38,958 bases of DNA from IMG/VR virus record IMGVR_UViG_3300046000_005057, positions 1 to 38,958 of that record; one strand, given 5' to 3'. Within the stretch, counting starts at the first letter, position 1; every line of letters begins with the position of its first letter. A model generated the notes under the pieces. It saw only the letters and a program-made list of their open reading frames with translations. It did no database searches and was not told the DNA's origin. Position numbers and translations under genes: made by a program. The stretch is from a virus. This document shows positions 1-7,497 of this stretch, piece by piece.

Positions 1-2
1 AA

Positions 3-497
3 ATCAAAGACTTTCCTGAGATGCTTGAAAAACGACCGCTTGTTTGCTTTACTGATACAGATAAGAAGTTGGTTGTACTTGGTGGCAATATGAGATTAAA
101 GGCAGCAAATGAACTCGGATTGAAGAAGCTCCCTGTAATTCTTGCAGACGATTGGACTGAAGAACAGAAAGCTCAATTCCTGATTAAAGATAATGTTGGA
201 TTTGGTGAGTGGGATTTTGAATCACTTGCCAATGAATGGGATGTTGAGCAGTTGGAGGATTGGGGGTTGAATATTCCTCAGTTTTCAACCGATGTTGATT
301 ACTCCATACTTGACGATGAAGATGTTTCAAAGCAACTTGAAGAAATGACTGATGGTGTTAAGAAAGCTATACAGATTGAATTTGAAGCAGAGCATTATGA
401 AGATGCTTATGCACTGGTTAAGTTTTGGAGAGAACGTGAAGCATACGTCGGAGGTATGATTATGGAATACTTGAAAGCTGAAAAGGAAAAGATATGA
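3..497 (+). CDS. ParB-like nuclease-domain protein (3' part; 5' part at the right end)
   Basis: This is the downstream part of a gene whose start (38745) is at the other end of the window; joined across the repeat it encodes 194 residues. The sequence GGNMRLKAANELG is the ParB/sulfiredoxin-fold nucleotide-binding motif. The following segment, with WDFESLANEWDVEQLEDWGL, is typical of the ParB-like domains that phages and mobile elements carry next to, or fused to, DNA methyltransferases. The C-terminal third is acidic and not recognised. The stop overlaps the start of the FkbM-like gene by four bases, so the two are probably co-translated. I infer a role in DNA modification or targeting rather than plasmid partition, because no ParA is present. 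The family call is fairly safe; the role is a guess. Confidence 0.85.
   Translation: MKDFPEMLEKRPLVCFTDTDKKLVVLGGNMRLKAANELGLKKLPVILADDWTEEQKAQFLIKDNVGFGEWDFESLANEWDVEQLEDWGLNIPQFSTDVDYSILDDEDVSKQLEEMTDGVKKAIQIEFEAEHYEDAYALVKFWREREAYVGGMIMEYLKAEKEKI
4..123. repeat. Terminal direct repeat, left copy
   Basis: These 120 bases recur exactly at 38836-38955. Only the outermost three bases of each window end (1-3 and 38956-38958) disagree with the continuation of the other copy, which looks like assembly edge noise. The repeat lies inside the ParB-like gene and both copies are in the same frame, so this is the overlap of a circular or circularly permuted molecule rather than a gene duplication. Confidence 0.93.
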
Positions 498-1192
498 AGT
501 TGAACAAAGCTGAAATTAATGGTATTCAATTTTACCATCGTAAAGGGATGTCTGACCTTAAAACATTTGAGGAGGTTTTGGGTAACGAAGTTTATTTTAA
601 AAAAGGGATGACTATTATAAGCGGCGAAAGTTGGATGGACTGCGGAGGTAATGTAGGAGCTTTTACTTTATTAGCTTGCTCAAAAGGTGCAAAGGTTACA
701 GTTTATGAACCCGATCCTTTTAACTGCGAAATGGTAAAAAAGAATTTAGAATTAAATGGATTTACTGCAACCATAAAACAGGCTGCATTAGTCCATAACG
801 ACACGAAAGAAATTATTTTATTTATTGGCAATAATGGCAATGTCTGGAGAAACTCAATAGTTAAGAAATGGAACAACAAAGGAATTAAAGTACCTTGTTT
901 AAATTTCGATGTTGAAGCTAAAAACTTTGATTGTTGCAAAATGGATATTGAGGGAGCAGAAATGTTAATACTTGAAAATACAAAAAAAGTATTTAAAAAG
1001 TTGGTTTATGAATGGAGCTTTGATATTGACGATAGTCTGCAAAGGTTTTGGAATATAATCGAAAAACAAAAAAACCAATATTCAGATTTGAAAGACGTGG
1101 GGAATACTGGAAAATTTAAAAGCAGAGATTATGACACATGGCAAAAATCTTGGTTTCCTGCATGTACAAATGTTTTTGCATTTAATAAATAA
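494..1192 (+). CDS. FkbM-family SAM-dependent methyltransferase
   Basis: The 232-residue protein has a class I methyltransferase core: SAM-binding loop DCGGNVG at residues 49-55, acidic residue E72 after the next strand (VTVYEPDP), and KMDIEGAE at 149-156, the signature of the FkbM family. Known members methylate sugar hydroxyls and other small groups. The gene overlaps the ParB-like gene by an ATGA and is followed four bases later by a dioxygenase gene, so the three look like one transcription unit. In phages such enzymes may decorate a modified base, a glycan or a virion protein; the sequence does not say which. The fold and family call is strong, the substrate unknown. Confidence 0.85.
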   Translation: MKLNKAEINGIQFYHRKGMSDLKTFEEVLGNEVYFKKGMTIISGESWMDCGGNVGAFTLLACSKGAKVTVYEPDPFNCEMVKKNLELNGFTATIKQAALVHNDTKEIILFIGNNGNVWRNSIVKKWNNKGIKVPCLNFDVEAKNFDCCKMDIEGAEMLILENTKKVFKKLVYEWSFDIDDSLQRFWNIIEKQKNQYSDLKDVGNTGKFKSRDYDTWQKSWFPACTNVFAFNK

Positions 1193-1195
1193 TGT

Positions 1196-1987
1196 ATGAA
1201 ACGTATAGATTTAATCGAGGTAAAGCATAACCGCAAAATTGGCGAAGCCTGTGAATACATTGAACCAAATGTAAAGGAAGACTGTATTTTATATTCAGAT
1301 GGCGAACCTATCGGCTTTTACCTTACTAAGATGCCTGAGAAGATGTGTAAACTTGCGGATTTAGCAAATGCAGAGTTTAGAAGCAAAAATGTAAATAAGA
1401 CAATATTGACCAGAAGAACAGGGGATGGCATTAATGAAAAAACGGGCAAATTTAAATATAAAAATGAGGTTGAACAGTTAAGTGCTATTATTGGTAGTAT
1501 TCCACCAAAGCCTCATATGTCAAGACCATATCCATCAATTTCAAGCGTTCACTTAAATAAAAAATCAGAAACTTTTATCAAAGCAATGTTGCTACTTGCA
1601 AAGGAAAGTGAGCAGTTAATAAAAGAATTGTTGCCAAAGCAATATGAGCGACAAATAGAATTGTTTAAAGATGTTCCAGATAAATGGCGGTTTGGAAACT
1701 TATTTACAAGTTCAATTTCAAACTTTAATATTTCAGCACCTTTTCATAGAGATACAAAAAATATAGTTGGAGCAGTTAATGTAATCATCTGCAAAAAGTT
1801 TAATTCAAAAGGCGGTGATTTGCATATTCCAGACTACGGAGCAACAATAGGGCAGCAAGACAATTCAATATTAGTTTACCCGGCATGGAGAAATGTTCAT
1901 GGAGTTACTCCAATTATCCCAACTTTTGAAGGCGGTTATCGTAACAGTTTAATATTTTATCCACTAAAAGCATTTAAAGGAATTTAA
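1196..1987 (+). CDS. TET/JBP-like 2-oxoglutarate/Fe(II) dioxygenase
   Basis: The last 90 of 263 residues form a double-stranded beta-helix dioxygenase core. HRD (H184, D186) and H235 supply the iron ligands, and R249 in GGYRNSLIFY is the expected 2-oxoglutarate-binding arginine. The spacing and the connecting text (HRDTKNIVGAVNV, GGDLHIPDYG, NVHGVTPI) resemble the TET/JBP superfamily, which oxidises 5-methyl pyrimidines in DNA, more than AlkB or prolyl hydroxylases. The N-terminal 170 residues are not recognised. It sits between the FkbM methyltransferase and the terminase genes. A DNA-base target is inferred from family resemblance and the ParB-like neighbour; oxidation of a protein or sugar is possible. 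The dioxygenase call is firm, the TET/JBP placement moderate. Confidence 0.75.
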   Translation: MKRIDLIEVKHNRKIGEACEYIEPNVKEDCILYSDGEPIGFYLTKMPEKMCKLADLANAEFRSKNVNKTILTRRTGDGINEKTGKFKYKNEVEQLSAIIGSIPPKPHMSRPYPSISSVHLNKKSETFIKAMLLLAKESEQLIKELLPKQYERQIELFKDVPDKWRFGNLFTSSISNFNISAPFHRDTKNIVGAVNVIICKKFNSKGGDLHIPDYGATIGQQDNSILVYPAWRNVHGVTPIIPTFEGGYRNSLIFYPLKAFKGI

Positions 1988-1989
1988 TC

Positions 1990-2316
1990 ATGCCATTTAA
2001 AAAAGGAGAAACACCGAAAGGAGCGATCCCATTTGTCAAGGGCAAAAGTGGGAATCCAAGAGGCGCACCAAGAAAGATTCCTAATCTTGATCTGATGCTA
2101 GCTGATGTATTGGGCGAGGATAAGGATGGGATTGAAGCTGCAAAGGCTATTCTTATGGCAATGAGAAGTAAAGCGATTAAAGGCGATGTTAGAGCGGCTG
2201 AGTTGCTATTGGATCGGGCTTATGGTAAGGCAAAGCAATATGTCGAGATGCAGAATAATGTTTACATGCCTGACTATCACGAGTTTTTAAAACACCTCAA
2301 AGATCCGAATGTTTAG
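1990..2316 (+). CDS. Probable terminase small subunit (DUF5681-like)
   Basis: The 108-residue basic protein begins with the pattern FVKGKSGNPRGAPRK, typical of the DUF5681 family found immediately before phage terminase large subunits. The rest is helical, with a segment (AIKGDVRAAELLLDRAYGKAK) like the helical middle of small terminases. Its end overlaps the start of the large terminase by eight bases. The expected role is recognition of phage DNA for packaging and handing it to the motor. The assignment rests mainly on position and the SGNP.G motif. Confidence 0.65.
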   Translation: MPFKKGETPKGAIPFVKGKSGNPRGAPRKIPNLDLMLADVLGEDKDGIEAAKAILMAMRSKAIKGDVRAAELLLDRAYGKAKQYVEMQNNVYMPDYHEFLKHLKDPNV

Positions 2317-3589
2317 CCCACGTCAATGGGAAGCGATTGAATTACTTGAATACGATCCAAATGTTACCGATGTACTTTATGGCGGTGGAGCTGGTGGAGG
2401 CAAAACATTCTTAGGTTGTGGTTGGCAGATTATGCGAAGGTTGTTCTATCCCGGTACACGTGGATTGATCGGGCGCGATACATTGACTAATTTAAAGACC
2501 TCAACGCTTGAAACCTTTAACATCGTTTGGCAAAAGTATTTTTCAGCTAATCCGCAAGGCATCACAGTAAAGATAAACGGGCAAACGAATGTAATTCACT
2601 TTAGCAATGGCAGTCAGATCTATTTGAAACCATTGGAGCATAACTCAAGTGATCCTGATGGGTATCAGTTCGGATCATTGGAGATTACCGATGCTTTCTT
2701 TGATGAGGTTAATGGTTGCTCGAAAAAGTACGTTGAAATCGTTACGAGCCGAATTAGGTATAACCTGATTAATAATAAGCAGCCTGTTCTAATGGCAGCG
2801 AATCCGGGTTATGATTGGGTTCGTACTCGATTCGTTAAAGACAAAGCGAACAACGATATAATTTTGAAACCACATGAGGCAGTAGTTCGGGCATTGCTTA
2901 CCGATAATCCTGATCCAGTCTTTCAAGAAAACTATAAAAGGCAGTTGGAAAAGCTATCACCATACGATAGGGATAGATTACTATTTGGAGATTGGAACGC
3001 TGTTAAATCGGCTGACAATCCATTCCTGCATTCATTTGACGAACTTAAACATGTGGCTCAGATTGATTATAATCCAAATTTACCGATCATTGTCAGTATT
3101 GACTTTAACATAAATCCGTTCTGTGCTATTTTCGGTCAGGTGTCTGGTCGCTCATCTTGGATCTATGACGAGGTTTCGATTCAGAAAGGCGATTTATTCA
3201 AGATGGCTGATGCTATAAAGGCAAGAATACCTGAGGGCAAAAAAGGATTGATTAAGATCACAGGCGATAAGTTGGGCGGTAATGGGCAAATAGCTTTACG
3301 AGATCATTTCAGCAATTACAAACAACTTCAACAGCTAATCGGGTTGAGCGAATCGCAGTTTTATCTTCCTGCTAATCCTACGCATGAATCAAGCCGAACC
3401 GATTGCAACATGGCACTAATTCAGAAAGACGTTAAAATTTCAAACCGTTGCATCAACCTAATTGCGGATTGCAAACTTGTTGAGGTAAACAATGAAGGAT
3501 CAATCGTTAAAAAGAACCGTGATAAAATGGAACAGCGATCGGATTTTCTTGATTGTTTTCGATATTTTATTAATACGTTTGTGAAATGA
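2309..3589 (+). CDS. terL: Terminase large subunit (packaging ATPase/nuclease)
   Basis: The 426-residue protein pumps DNA into the prohead and cuts it. The Walker A motif GGAGGGKT is at residues 26-33 and the Walker B region ITDAFFDE at 126-133 with the catalytic glutamate. The C-terminal RNase H-like nuclease shows D265 (IVSIDF), D320 (ITGD) and the terminal acidic pair in SDFLDCFRYF (D412, D415). Length and motif order match a complete enzyme. It is translationally linked to the small subunit upstream and to a 54-residue gene downstream. I cannot tell from sequence whether it cuts at pac, cos or repeats; the circular assembly would fit headful packaging. Confidence 0.95.
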   Translation: MFSPRQWEAIELLEYDPNVTDVLYGGGAGGGKTFLGCGWQIMRRLFYPGTRGLIGRDTLTNLKTSTLETFNIVWQKYFSANPQGITVKINGQTNVIHFSNGSQIYLKPLEHNSSDPDGYQFGSLEITDAFFDEVNGCSKKYVEIVTSRIRYNLINNKQPVLMAANPGYDWVRTRFVKDKANNDIILKPHEAVVRALLTDNPDPVFQENYKRQLEKLSPYDRDRLLFGDWNAVKSADNPFLHSFDELKHVAQIDYNPNLPIIVSIDFNINPFCAIFGQVSGRSSWIYDEVSIQKGDLFKMADAIKARIPEGKKGLIKITGDKLGGNGQIALRDHFSNYKQLQQLIGLSESQFYLPANPTHESSRTDCNMALIQKDVKISNRCINLIADCKLVEVNNEGSIVKKNRDKMEQRSDFLDCFRYFINTFVK

Positions 3590-3750
3590 AAACCAAAATA
3601 AACCTATCACAGCGCGACCTAGGCGATTTGCAGAAAGAATACAAACTAATCGCAGAAAAAAAATCGAACCTATCTGCTAAAAATCGCCAAAAGGTTTTAC
3701 ATTTGGTCAATCATTTATTCAAAACTAATCAAATACACGTTGAACAATGA
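3586..3750 (+). CDS. Small basic hypothetical protein (54 aa)
   Basis: This short frame starts in the ATGA that ends terL and stops in the ATGA that starts the next gene, so both ends are translationally coupled and little non-coding DNA would remain without it. The product is lysine-rich and helical (begins MKTKINLSQRD), with no membrane segment and no motif I recognise. The coupling is the main reason to believe it. Function unknown. Confidence 0.7.
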   Translation: MKTKINLSQRDLGDLQKEYKLIAEKKSNLSAKNRQKVLHLVNHLFKTNQIHVEQ

Positions 3751-4139
3751 GCATCTGCACCGCCTGTTTTGATGGCGAAACAATCCCGAAATGCGCTGAA
3801 CAGTTGATAATCGGCGATACTGAACTTGCAGAAGGAACAGAGTTGAGGTTGTACTTCAAGATACTTTCAACCGGGTTCACCGGTTATGTTACGGCTGAGG
3901 TAAACGATGCAGGGCAAATCGTAACAGGTCGAACGGTTGACGATGAGTTTGTTTACGATCCGCTTGAATTGCCAACTGGAACGTATGTTGAGTTATGGGT
4001 TGTTGCTGAAGCTGAGAACGTTAATATATCCGATCGCGTAACATTCCAGATTGATGCTATTGACCAAACCTGCATCGAAGTTAAGGTGCAATCAATCGGC
4101 GGTGAGTATGTAACTTATGATTTATCTGCAACGGTATGA
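3747..4139 (+). CDS. Hypothetical beta-rich structural protein
   Basis: The product has 130 residues and is acidic. Alternating hydrophobic strands (LRLYFKIL, YVTAEV, YVELWVVAEA, VTFQIDAI) suggest an immunoglobulin-like or small beta-sandwich fold. Cysteines lie at the N terminus (ICTACFDG) and near the C terminus. It lies in the packaging-to-tail operon, four-base coupled to its neighbours on both sides. A virion accessory or tail component is plausible from position. No family was recognised. Confidence 0.75.
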   Translation: MSICTACFDGETIPKCAEQLIIGDTELAEGTELRLYFKILSTGFTGYVTAEVNDAGQIVTGRTVDDEFVYDPLELPTGTYVELWVVAEAENVNISDRVTFQIDAIDQTCIEVKVQSIGGEYVTYDLSATV

Positions 4140-4336
4140 CCTTAGTTGAGAAAGTAATTAAAGGCGCATGGTACTCAATAACCGATAACAAGGCAACACG
4201 CGACATGGCAAAGAATCGGCTAATCGTTTGTGAGTTCTGCCCGGAAAGAACAGGAATCACTTGCGGCTTATGTGGTTGCGTACTAAAATTTAAAACACGG
4301 CTAACTGAAGAAGAATGCCCGGCAAAGAAATGGTGA
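4136..4336 (+). CDS. Small zinc-ribbon-like protein
   Basis: In 66 residues there are six cysteines arranged as CEFC, CGLCGC and a final EECP, the pattern of a treble-clef or rubredoxin-like zinc site. The N-terminal third is basic. Small Cys-cluster proteins of this type are common in Bacteroidota phages between terminase and tail genes, but their role is not known to me. It overlaps the previous gene by ATGA and its last seven bases overlap the start of the tail chaperone gene. Metal binding is inferred from the Cys spacing only. Confidence 0.75.
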   Translation: MTLVEKVIKGAWYSITDNKATRDMAKNRLIVCEFCPERTGITCGLCGCVLKFKTRLTEEECPAKKW

Positions 4337-4935
4337 ACTTTAAAAACATCTTCAAACGCAACAAAAACTTTGACAATCTAGTTAAGGTATTCAGCAAGTC
4401 AAGCCATACATACTACAAATTCCCAAAAGAACTTAATCTGCCTATTGAGCGGTTTTCGATGGTAATGGCTTTAATGGAACGATTGAGTTCCGGATTAAGC
4501 GGAAGCGAAATGGATTTGATATTGGAGAAGATGGAACTTGCTTTATCTGCCGGGCTGTCGAATCCAAAGAATGCAGCACTTATAGCGACTTACATTCACA
4601 TTATCAGGGAACGTAACGACACGGTTATTCACAGAGATATTCTTATCAACCTTGCTGCGACTTGGTTAGTTCGTGATGATGAGAACCCGAATGTCATCAA
4701 TGCTGACATTCACAAAGAAAAAGTAACTGTGTTCGATGCGATGTGCAAGGAGGGATCGCATGATTTTTTTACCCGAATTGGTATCGAACCTCTCGTACCA
4801 CTATTAACCATGTCAGCAAGCGACTTTCAGACATTGTGGGATCACAACGTAATTCAGCAGGAAACGCTAATCAAGGCTCTGACCCAACTAGATTCTCGCC
4901 GAGAGCAAAGGCAGCAAAAGTCCAGTCAGAATTGA
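4330..4935 (+). CDS. Probable tail assembly chaperone (zero-frame product)
   Basis: A 201-residue, mostly helical protein directly before the tape measure gene, the usual place for the lambda gpG-type chaperone that coats the tape measure during tail assembly. I chose ATG 4330 because it overlaps the preceding stop by only seven bases; an in-frame ATG at 4315 is possible. Its 3' part overlaps a second open frame in the -1 register (4764-5072), the arrangement known for gpG/gpGT. A run of seven T at 4764-4770, read as T TTT TTT, is a perfect slippery heptamer. No sequence similarity to gpG is claimed; the call rests on position, size and the frameshift layout. Confidence 0.65.
   Translation: MVNFKNIFKRNKNFDNLVKVFSKSSHTYYKFPKELNLPIERFSMVMALMERLSSGLSGSEMDLILEKMELALSAGLSNPKNAALIATYIHIIRERNDTVIHRDILINLAATWLVRDDENPNVINADIHKEKVTVFDAMCKEGSHDFFTRIGIEPLVPLLTMSASDFQTLWDHNVIQQETLIKALTQLDSRREQRQQKSSQN
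4764..4770 (+). promoter_or_regulatory. Candidate -1 slippery heptamer in the chaperone gene
   Basis: Seven consecutive T in the zero-frame phase T TTT TTT fit the X XXY YYZ rule. The next -1 frame stop is 300 bases away, and a seven-pair hairpin with one bulged base lies nine bases downstream. Confidence 0.55.
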
Positions 4936-5072
4936 AAGATCAACTCATGGCACTGGCTGAAGGTGATGTTTCGAATTACAATGAATTAAGGCAGGGCGAT
5001 ATTGAACTATTTTTAATTAAATTTGAGCAGTTTATAAAATCGCACAATGGCAGAGGTTCTAATAACGTATAA
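4764..5072 (+). CDS. -1 frame extension of the tail assembly chaperone (gpGT-like)
   Basis: The -1 frame relative to the chaperone is open from just after a stop at 4761-4763 to 5072. Slipping at 4764-4770 would join the first 152 chaperone residues to 100 new ones. A hairpin follows nine bases later: GGTA-t-CGA (4780-4787) with TCG-TACC (4793-4799). The conserved-looking part is the C-terminal helix region (VQSELKDQLMALAEG onward), which ends 26 bases inside the tape measure gene. A later slip near 4914-4920 (GCAAAAG) would give a smoother helix but is a poor heptamer. An independent 41-residue product from ATG 4947 is the alternative. Confidence 0.55.
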   Translation, partial: FFYPNWYRTSRTTINHVSKRLSDIVGSQRNSAGNANQGSDPTRFSPRAKAAKVQSELKDQLMALAEGDVSNYNELRQGDIELFLIKFEQFIKSHNGRGSNNV

Positions 5073-7497
5073 GGCAGAAGCAGATTCGCTCGAAGCGGTT
5101 GTAAAAGAAGCGGTAAAAGGTAATGTTGCCATTGCAGAATCAGCGACTAAAGCCGGGCAGGTAGCATCGAAAGCCTACAAAGACACTGCTAATTCTGCTA
5201 AGGCTGCATTCGGATCTCAGGAAGTCAAGAAGTCTTTGGATAGTCAGGTTCAAAGCATTGATAAATTAAAGGCAGGAGTTGAATTACTTTACAAAGAGCA
5301 AGTAAAAATTATTCAGCAGTCCGGCAAACAATCGGAAGCGTTCAAAAATAACATTAAAGCGGCGGCAGACTTACGGGCTCAAATTGACACGCTAACAAAA
5401 GAGCAAAACGGTTATTCAGTTGCAACAGGTAAGGCGGCTGAAAAGTCGGTAAGCCTTAAAACGCAACTTAAAAATTTAAAGGCTGAATTGTCGGCATTGG
5501 ATGCTGCCGGGAAGTCGGGATCTAAACAGTTCAACGATTTAGCTATTTCTGCTGCACGATTAGAGGATCAGATTTCAGACACTCAACAACGAGTTAAGGT
5601 TTTGGCATCAGATACATTTGCTTTTGATGCTGCAATAGGTGCTGTAAAAGGTTTAGCTGCTGGATTTGCAGTTGCTCAGGGTGCTGTTGGATTATTCGCT
5701 AAGGATAATGAGGAGTTACAAATGGCAATTGCAAAGACCAATTCAGCTATTGCGATATTAACCGGGCTTCAAGAGATTGCTAATATCGTTACAGGGCAAG
5801 GTGCTGAAAAGATTGGAATTTTAACACTTGCTCAATCCGCTTATGGGTTAGTTGTTGGAAAATCAACAGGGGCAATGAAGTTATTTAGAATTGCGTTGGC
5901 AGGAACAGGAGTTGGTTTGTTGGTTATTGGGTTAATGGAGTTGATTGAAAACTTTGATAAAGTTAAAAGTGCTATATCAAATGCTATTCCCGGATTTGAT
6001 TCATTGGCTGAAGGTATTGGAAAAGCTATTGATAAAACAAAAGAATTTCTAGGAATTGATGCCGGTGGAGAAAATGCAAAAAAGGCACTTGATAATTTAA
6101 TTGGAGTTGAAAAAAGAAAAACAGATTTTCAAGTTAAAGCCTTAGAAAGAAGGATAAACTTATTGGATGCTGGCAATAAAAAAACAACCGATCTTGAGAT
6201 TAAGAAAGAGCAAATTCAAATTGAAAGTTTAAAAAGAATAATTAATGCAATAAGAAAAAACGGGGATGAGTTAGTAAAGTTAGATGAGGATGCAAGGATT
6301 GAAATAAATAACAAGGCTCGTGAGATGAATGCAGAAATCTTAGATCGTGAAAATGCAATTCAAGTACTACGCATTAAAGGCTCTCAAAATGTAAAAAAGA
6401 TAAAAAAGGAAGAAGGCATGGAGTTATTAAAGATGCAAGCTGATATTGAGGCTGCTTCTTTAGAACAATATAAAAAGTATCAAGATAATTTACTTGAAAT
6501 CGCAACTCTGAATAAAAAATCACTATTAAAACTTGATCAGACAACAAACGAGGAACTTCAAAATCAAAGGTCAACGTTTTTAAAAGCTGAAATTGCGGAA
6601 GGCGATAATTCTTTAGCAACTAAAAGGGCATTGATTAATTCTGAAACAGATGCTAAGATTGCCGGAATAAGAGAAACTTTAGGATTCACAAGGGATGCGG
6701 AGAATCTAATTAGAATTTTAAACGCTCAAAGAGCAAAACAATTGACAGAAGTTAATACAAAGGCAATTGATGAGATTTTAATGTATGCCCAAGTAGTTGG
6801 ACAAACCTTAACTGCAATCAATGACCTTCAAAAACAATTATCTGAAAATCGAATTGCGGATATTACAGCCGAAAAGGATGTTCAATTAGCAGCTATCAAC
6901 GAATCATTTGATACTGAACGAAGCAAGATAAGACAACGTGCAGCACTTGAATTAAGGACTAACCGAGCAATTGCGGCAGAGAAAACAAAACAAGCAAAAG
7001 CGGATAAGGCATTGGCTTTGTTTAACGCAATTATTGGAACGGCTGCTGCTGTTGCTACTGCCAAAACATTACCATTAAAGATAATAGCTGGTTTTATTGG
7101 TGCTGCACAAATCGCTATTATCCTCGCCAAACCCATCCCTAAATTCGCTCAGGGTGGTGTAGTAGGTGGTCAGTTACATGCACAAGGGGGAACACAAATT
7201 GAAGCTGAGAAAGACGAGTACATTGTTAAGAGATCGCAATCGGTTAAGCATCGCAAAGAATTGGATGCAATCAATACCTCAACACAAGCATTCAGAAACA
7301 TGATCAATGAAAGATATGTTCGTCCTGCTATTATGAATTATGTTTTAAATAGTCAGCAGGAGCGAGGCGTAACGGTTAACGCATCACTCAACAGTAAGTC
7401 AATGGAAGCCGAACTAAAGGGCTTACGTAAAGACATTCGCAACAGCCGAACACGATCAATCAATTCACAGCTTGATTCCCGTTATTCATGGCAGTAG
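5047..7497 (+). CDS. Tail tape measure protein
   Basis: At 816 residues this is one of the longest genes, rich in Ala, Lys and Glu with long heptad-like helices. Hydrophobic stretches lie around residues 190-225 (AIGAVKGLAAGFAVAQGAV), 275-300 (IALAGTGVGLLVIGL) and 655-690 (NAIIGTAAAVATA and following). The late segment PKFAQGGVVGGQLHAQGG and the following EKDEYIVKRSQS are typical of the C-terminal part of siphovirus tape measures. The protein sets tail length, and its hydrophobic parts are thought to help DNA enter the cell. At about 1.5 angstrom per residue the tail would be near 120 nm. It follows the chaperone pair as expected. Confidence 0.92.
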   Translation: MAEVLITYKAEADSLEAVVKEAVKGNVAIAESATKAGQVASKAYKDTANSAKAAFGSQEVKKSLDSQVQSIDKLKAGVELLYKEQVKIIQQSGKQSEAFKNNIKAAADLRAQIDTLTKEQNGYSVATGKAAEKSVSLKTQLKNLKAELSALDAAGKSGSKQFNDLAISAARLEDQISDTQQRVKVLASDTFAFDAAIGAVKGLAAGFAVAQGAVGLFAKDNEELQMAIAKTNSAIAILTGLQEIANIVTGQGAEKIGILTLAQSAYGLVVGKSTGAMKLFRIALAGTGVGLLVIGLMELIENFDKVKSAISNAIPGFDSLAEGIGKAIDKTKEFLGIDAGGENAKKALDNLIGVEKRKTDFQVKALERRINLLDAGNKKTTDLEIKKEQIQIESLKRIINAIRKNGDELVKLDEDARIEINNKAREMNAEILDRENAIQVLRIKGSQNVKKIKKEEGMELLKMQADIEAASLEQYKKYQDNLLEIATLNKKSLLKLDQTTNEELQNQRSTFLKAEIAEGDNSLATKRALINSETDAKIAGIRETLGFTRDAENLIRILNAQRAKQLTEVNTKAIDEILMYAQVVGQTLTAINDLQKQLSENRIADITAEKDVQLAAINESFDTERSKIRQRAALELRTNRAIAAEKTKQAKADKALALFNAIIGTAAAVATAKTLPLKIIAGFIGAAQIAIILAKPIPKFAQGGVVGGQLHAQGGTQIEAEKDEYIVKRSQSVKHRKELDAINTSTQAFRNMINERYVRPAIMNYVLNSQQERGVTVNASLNSKSMEAELKGLRKDIRNSRTRSINSQLDSRYSWQ

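Noticed and set aside
4914-4920. GCAAAAG as the chaperone slippery site
   Set aside because: The P-site codon CAA cannot re-pair well on GCA after a -1 slip; the T TTT TTT run is a better heptamer, though the later site would give a smoother fusion.
6374-7136. Minus-strand frames inside the tape measure gene
   Set aside because: Antisense shadows of a strongly coding plus-strand gene, with no promoter or motif.
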